From the NCBI GenBank assembly GCA_015233365.1, contig JADFXU010000004.1, positions 1-64,000 on the forward strand: 64,000 bases of DNA, in the 5' to 3' direction. Below are positions 61,808-64,000 of the stretch, piece by piece; positions within the stretch are counted from its first letter, which is position 1, and each line of letters begins with the position of its first letter. Source of the DNA: Nitrospirota bacterium (lineage in GTDB: Bacteria; Nitrospirota; Thermodesulfovibrionia; Thermodesulfovibrionales; Dissulfurispiraceae). The position numbers and the translations under genes are program-made. The notes beneath the pieces were generated by a model. It worked only from the letters and a program-made list of their open reading frames with translations, had not been told where the DNA came from and searched no databases.

Positions 61808-62893
61808 ATGGACAGTTCTCTTTTTTTCGGCATAGCGAGCATTGCTTATATACTGGCGATGGTTGCGTATATAGTGTACCTGGCTTTCAGGAAATCGACG
61901 GTTGGTGTTATTGCGACAACTATAACAACCGTCGGCTTCGTGTCACATACAATAGCATTCATCATGCGCTGGAAAGAATTTTATGAGATAGGCCGGATGG
62001 GGATACTCAGGGCTATTCCCCTTACAAACCTCTATGAATCGCTGATATTCTTCGTCTGGTGCCTGATACTGGGATACCTGATAATAGAGTGGAAATACAA
62101 GAACCGCTCGTTCGGCGCTTTTATTACACCTATCGCGGGAATGGCGCTGGCATTTATCGATATATCCGGCATGGACAAGAATATTCACCCTCTGATACCC
62201 GCCCTTCAGAGTAACTGGCTTTTGGCCCATGTGACCATGAGTTTTACCGCCTATGCGACATTTGCCATATCGTTTGCCACAGCATTGATGTACCTTGTGG
62301 TTACATCAGAGAACAAAAAGGGCGCTCCTTATCTTTTCTGGACCATCACTCTCGGCATATTTGTTTCGGTGCTTGTTGCCATGGGCATTGATTTTTTTGT
62401 TTTCAGAGTTGCAGCCGGTTCCCCGGAATCCTTCATAAAGAGTTATCTGTTCAAAGCAACATTTCGCAACAGCTCCGCGGCGGTGTCGGTTGTCAGCTAT
62501 GCCGCTGCTGTGGCGTTTATTTACATTGTCTGGAAGTACGGCCTTGTGCTCAGGAACGTCATAACCTCATTCTCCATATCACCTTCCCTGCTTGACGATT
62601 TGACTTACAAGTGCATCGCTGTTGGTTTTCCGATATTCACTCTCGGCGGTCTTGTTTTTGGCGCTATCTGGGCAGACCAGGCGTGGGGCAGGTATTGGAC
62701 CTGGGACCCGAAAGAGACATGGTCCCTTATAACATGGTTTGTTTATGCCTTTTATCTTCATGCAAGGTTTTTAAGAGGCTGGAGAGGTACGAAAATATCC
62801 GTGCTTGCGGTAATAGGATTTGTCTGCACAGTGTTCACATATCTTGGGGTGAACTTGCTGCTTAGCGGGTTGCATTCTTATGGAGGAGGATAA
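61808..62893 (+). CDS. ccsA: Cytochrome c biogenesis protein CcsA/CcsB (haem-handling)
   Basis: 361 aa with about eight to ten membrane helices. The tryptophan-rich WWD motif AWGRYWTWDPKETWSLITWF is present near residue 290, flanked by conserved histidines in HVTMSFTAY and HARFLRGWRG. It carries haem to the outside and works with ResB, the preceding gene. A strong GGGAGG ribosome site. In related genomes the pair is often followed by hemA, but here tsaD follows. Confidence 0.93.
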   Translation: MDSSLFFGIASIAYILAMVAYIVYLAFRKSTVGVIATTITTVGFVSHTIAFIMRWKEFYEIGRMGILRAIPLTNLYESLIFFVWCLILGYLIIEWKYKNRSFGAFITPIAGMALAFIDISGMDKNIHPLIPALQSNWLLAHVTMSFTAYATFAISFATALMYLVVTSENKKGAPYLFWTITLGIFVSVLVAMGIDFFVFRVAAGSPESFIKSYLFKATFRNSSAAVSVVSYAAAVAFIYIVWKYGLVLRNVITSFSISPSLLDDLTYKCIAVGFPIFTLGGLVFGAIWADQAWGRYWTWDPKETWSLITWFVYAFYLHARFLRGWRGTKISVLAVIGFVCTVFTYLGVNLLLSGLHSYGGG

Positions 62894-62970
62894 AAATTTT
62901 ATCGGCAAGTTGGACCGTGTAATGAAGGATATCTCTCTTACGCTCAGACACTCATTACTGTTTAACTACA

Positions 62971-63972
62971 ATGAATATATTAGGTATCGATACATCATGC
63001 GATGATACATCGGCAGCGGTCGTGTGTGACAGTGGGTCAATCCTGTCTTCTATAGTTTCTTCTCAAACAGATATTCACAAGAGATATGGAGGGATTGTCC
63101 CTGAACTGGCATCCCGGAGGCATATCGAAATGATATGGCCTGTTGTGGATGAGGCCCTGGGTACGGCGAATGTTTCTCTTGAGGCGGTGCATGCTGTTGC
63201 CGTCTGCCACGGTCCGGGCCTGATCGGTTCATTGCTCGTTGGATGCGGGTTTGCAAAAGCCGTGAGCTATGCCCGGAACATCCCTCTCGTAGGTGTTAAT
63301 CACCTTGAAGGACATATATTCTCCGCCTTTCTGGAGCAGGAGAAGTCTGAATTCCCCTTCCTGTCCCTGATAGCATCAGGCGGGCATACCAGCCTTTATA
63401 TTGTGAGGAATTTCGGGCAGTACGAAGAACTGGGCAGGACAAGAGACGACGCCGCAGGAGAGGCTTATGACAAAGTTTCAAAACTCCTGGGACTCGGATA
63501 TCCCGGCGGGCCTCTTATAGACAGAATGGCCCGCGATGGAAATGCGGAAGCATTTGACTTTCCCCGTGCCTATATGCACGAATCGTTTGACTTCAGTTTC
63601 AGCGGGCTGAAAACAGCGGTGAAACTGACTGCTGAGAAGAACGCGGGATTGCTCGGCAACAACGGTTTTTTGGCTGATATTGCCGCCTCTTTCCAGTCGG
63701 CTGTGGTTGACGTGCTGGCGAGGAAGGTGCAATGGGCCATAGTAAAGACGGGAATACTAAATGTGGCATTGTCCGGTGGTGTTTCAGCAAACAGCGGTCT
63801 GAGAAAGAAGATAAAAGAGATGGCCGGTGAAAATGGCGCGAAAGTTTTCCTGCCCTCGCTTGACCTCTGTACGGACAATGCTGCGATGATTGCTTCTGCC
63901 GGGTACCACCGTTACGTCTCCGGCGATATTGCAAAGCTGGATTTGAACCCAAAGGCTTATTTGCCATTATAG
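62971..63972 (+). CDS. tsaD: tRNA N6-threonylcarbamoyladenosine transferase TsaD
   Basis: 333 aa. ASKHA-fold enzyme transferring threonylcarbamoyl to A37 of ANN-decoding tRNAs, in complex with TsaB and TsaE. It has the ILGIDTSCDDTSAAVV start, SSQTDIHKRYGGIVPELASR, the metal histidines in GVNHLEGHIFSAF, and SFSGLKTAV and GGVSANSGLR. Full length and ends 28 bases before the window edge. Spacing to ccsA is 77 bases with a short overlapping reading frame of no clear meaning. Confidence 0.96.
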   Translation: MNILGIDTSCDDTSAAVVCDSGSILSSIVSSQTDIHKRYGGIVPELASRRHIEMIWPVVDEALGTANVSLEAVHAVAVCHGPGLIGSLLVGCGFAKAVSYARNIPLVGVNHLEGHIFSAFLEQEKSEFPFLSLIASGGHTSLYIVRNFGQYEELGRTRDDAAGEAYDKVSKLLGLGYPGGPLIDRMARDGNAEAFDFPRAYMHESFDFSFSGLKTAVKLTAEKNAGLLGNNGFLADIAASFQSAVVDVLARKVQWAIVKTGILNVALSGGVSANSGLRKKIKEMAGENGAKVFLPSLDLCTDNAAMIASAGYHRYVSGDIAKLDLNPKAYLPL

Positions 63973-63985
63973 CGAGGAGCGGTTG

Positions 63986-64000
63986 ATGCATTTTCAGGGA
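63986..64000 (+). CDS. Possible start of the next gene (truncated by window end)
   Basis: ATG at 63986 with GAGGAGC nine bases upstream begins a reading frame MHFQG that runs off the window. Too little is visible for identification. Confidence 0.4.

Noticed and set aside
62880..63005. Short plus-strand frame (about 40 codons) overlapping the ends of ccsA and the start of tsaD
   Set aside because: No recognised family, overlaps a well-supported gene start, and its apparent ribosome site belongs to coding sequence.
1..64000. tRNA or rRNA genes
   Set aside because: I saw no tRNA cloverleaf signatures such as GGTTCGAATCC in an intergenic gap, and no rRNA-like sequence.

Overview
The window is a 64 kb piece of a Gram-negative chromosome. 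It encodes an outer-membrane secretin, a SurA/PpiD-like periplasmic protein, a beta-barrel porin and a lytic transglycosylase. The mix of a CIRCE-controlled hrcA-grpE-dnaK-dnaJ operon, system II cytochrome c maturation (ResB/CcsA), the DXS isoprenoid route and an MSHA/type IV pilus locus would fit an anaerobic Nitrospirota or deltaproteobacterial (Desulfobacterota-like) lineage. There is no rRNA or tRNA here to settle this, so the placement is an inference.

Region 1 (1-16.3 kb) is mostly housekeeping: a PPIase-less SurA/PpiD-like protein, guaB and guaA (GMP synthesis), ispA and dxs (isoprenoids), tlyA, an ornithine-decarboxylase-like enzyme followed by speE (polyamines), the heat-shock operon with a clear CIRCE operator, and uppP carrying an in-frame 27-bp perfect palindrome. 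Region 2 (16.5-28 kb) holds an orphan histidine kinase, a B12-binding radical SAM protein divergent from rsmE, and a long minus-strand kdp potassium-pump operon: a free-standing permease-C-terminal-like domain, a 31-aa membrane peptide, kdpF, kdpA, kdpB, an enlarged kdpC, a 59-aa Fis-type HTH protein and a porin. Two nearly identical sigma-54 (-24/-12) promoters precede this operon and a second Fis-only regulator just upstream; no kdpDE is visible. Region 3 (28-33 kb) has a large UPF0182 membrane protein, a LysR regulator, a FlK-like thioesterase and a tail-anchored hypothetical protein.

Region 4 (33.4-57 kb) is an MSHA-like type IV pilus island: a PilM/PilN fusion, PilO- and PilP-like subunits, secretin, assembly ATPase, platform protein and an ExeA/MshM-type ATPase on plus, then a TPR (MshN-like) protein and lytic transglycosylase on minus. 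Three paralogous prepilins follow, interleaved with toxin-antitoxin modules and a DUF4143 ATPase, then a PglL-like O-oligosaccharyltransferase and, on minus, a prepilin plus a giant pilin-like protein with a lectin-like domain that is probably a tip adhesin. Together these could assemble, glycosylate and arm an adhesive pilus. Region 5 (57-64 kb) has an IS630 element, a sensor kinase lacking its phospho-acceptor histidine, resB/ccsA and tsaD.

The intergenic DNA is rich in repeats that ordinary annotation misses: (i) about ten loci of degenerate heptamer tandem repeats, mostly arranged as inverted arms, some of which now encode signal peptides or C-termini; (ii) a TIR element beginning exactly at two stop codons; (iii) a TA-ended MITE-like family in three copies, one supplying a stop codon; (iv) a structured element family in two copies with a conserved core and a different but self-complementary outer stem in each copy; (v) a third large hairpin element beside the IS630. 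At the left edge, the first 116 bases are a near-perfect inverted copy of the guaB 3' end.
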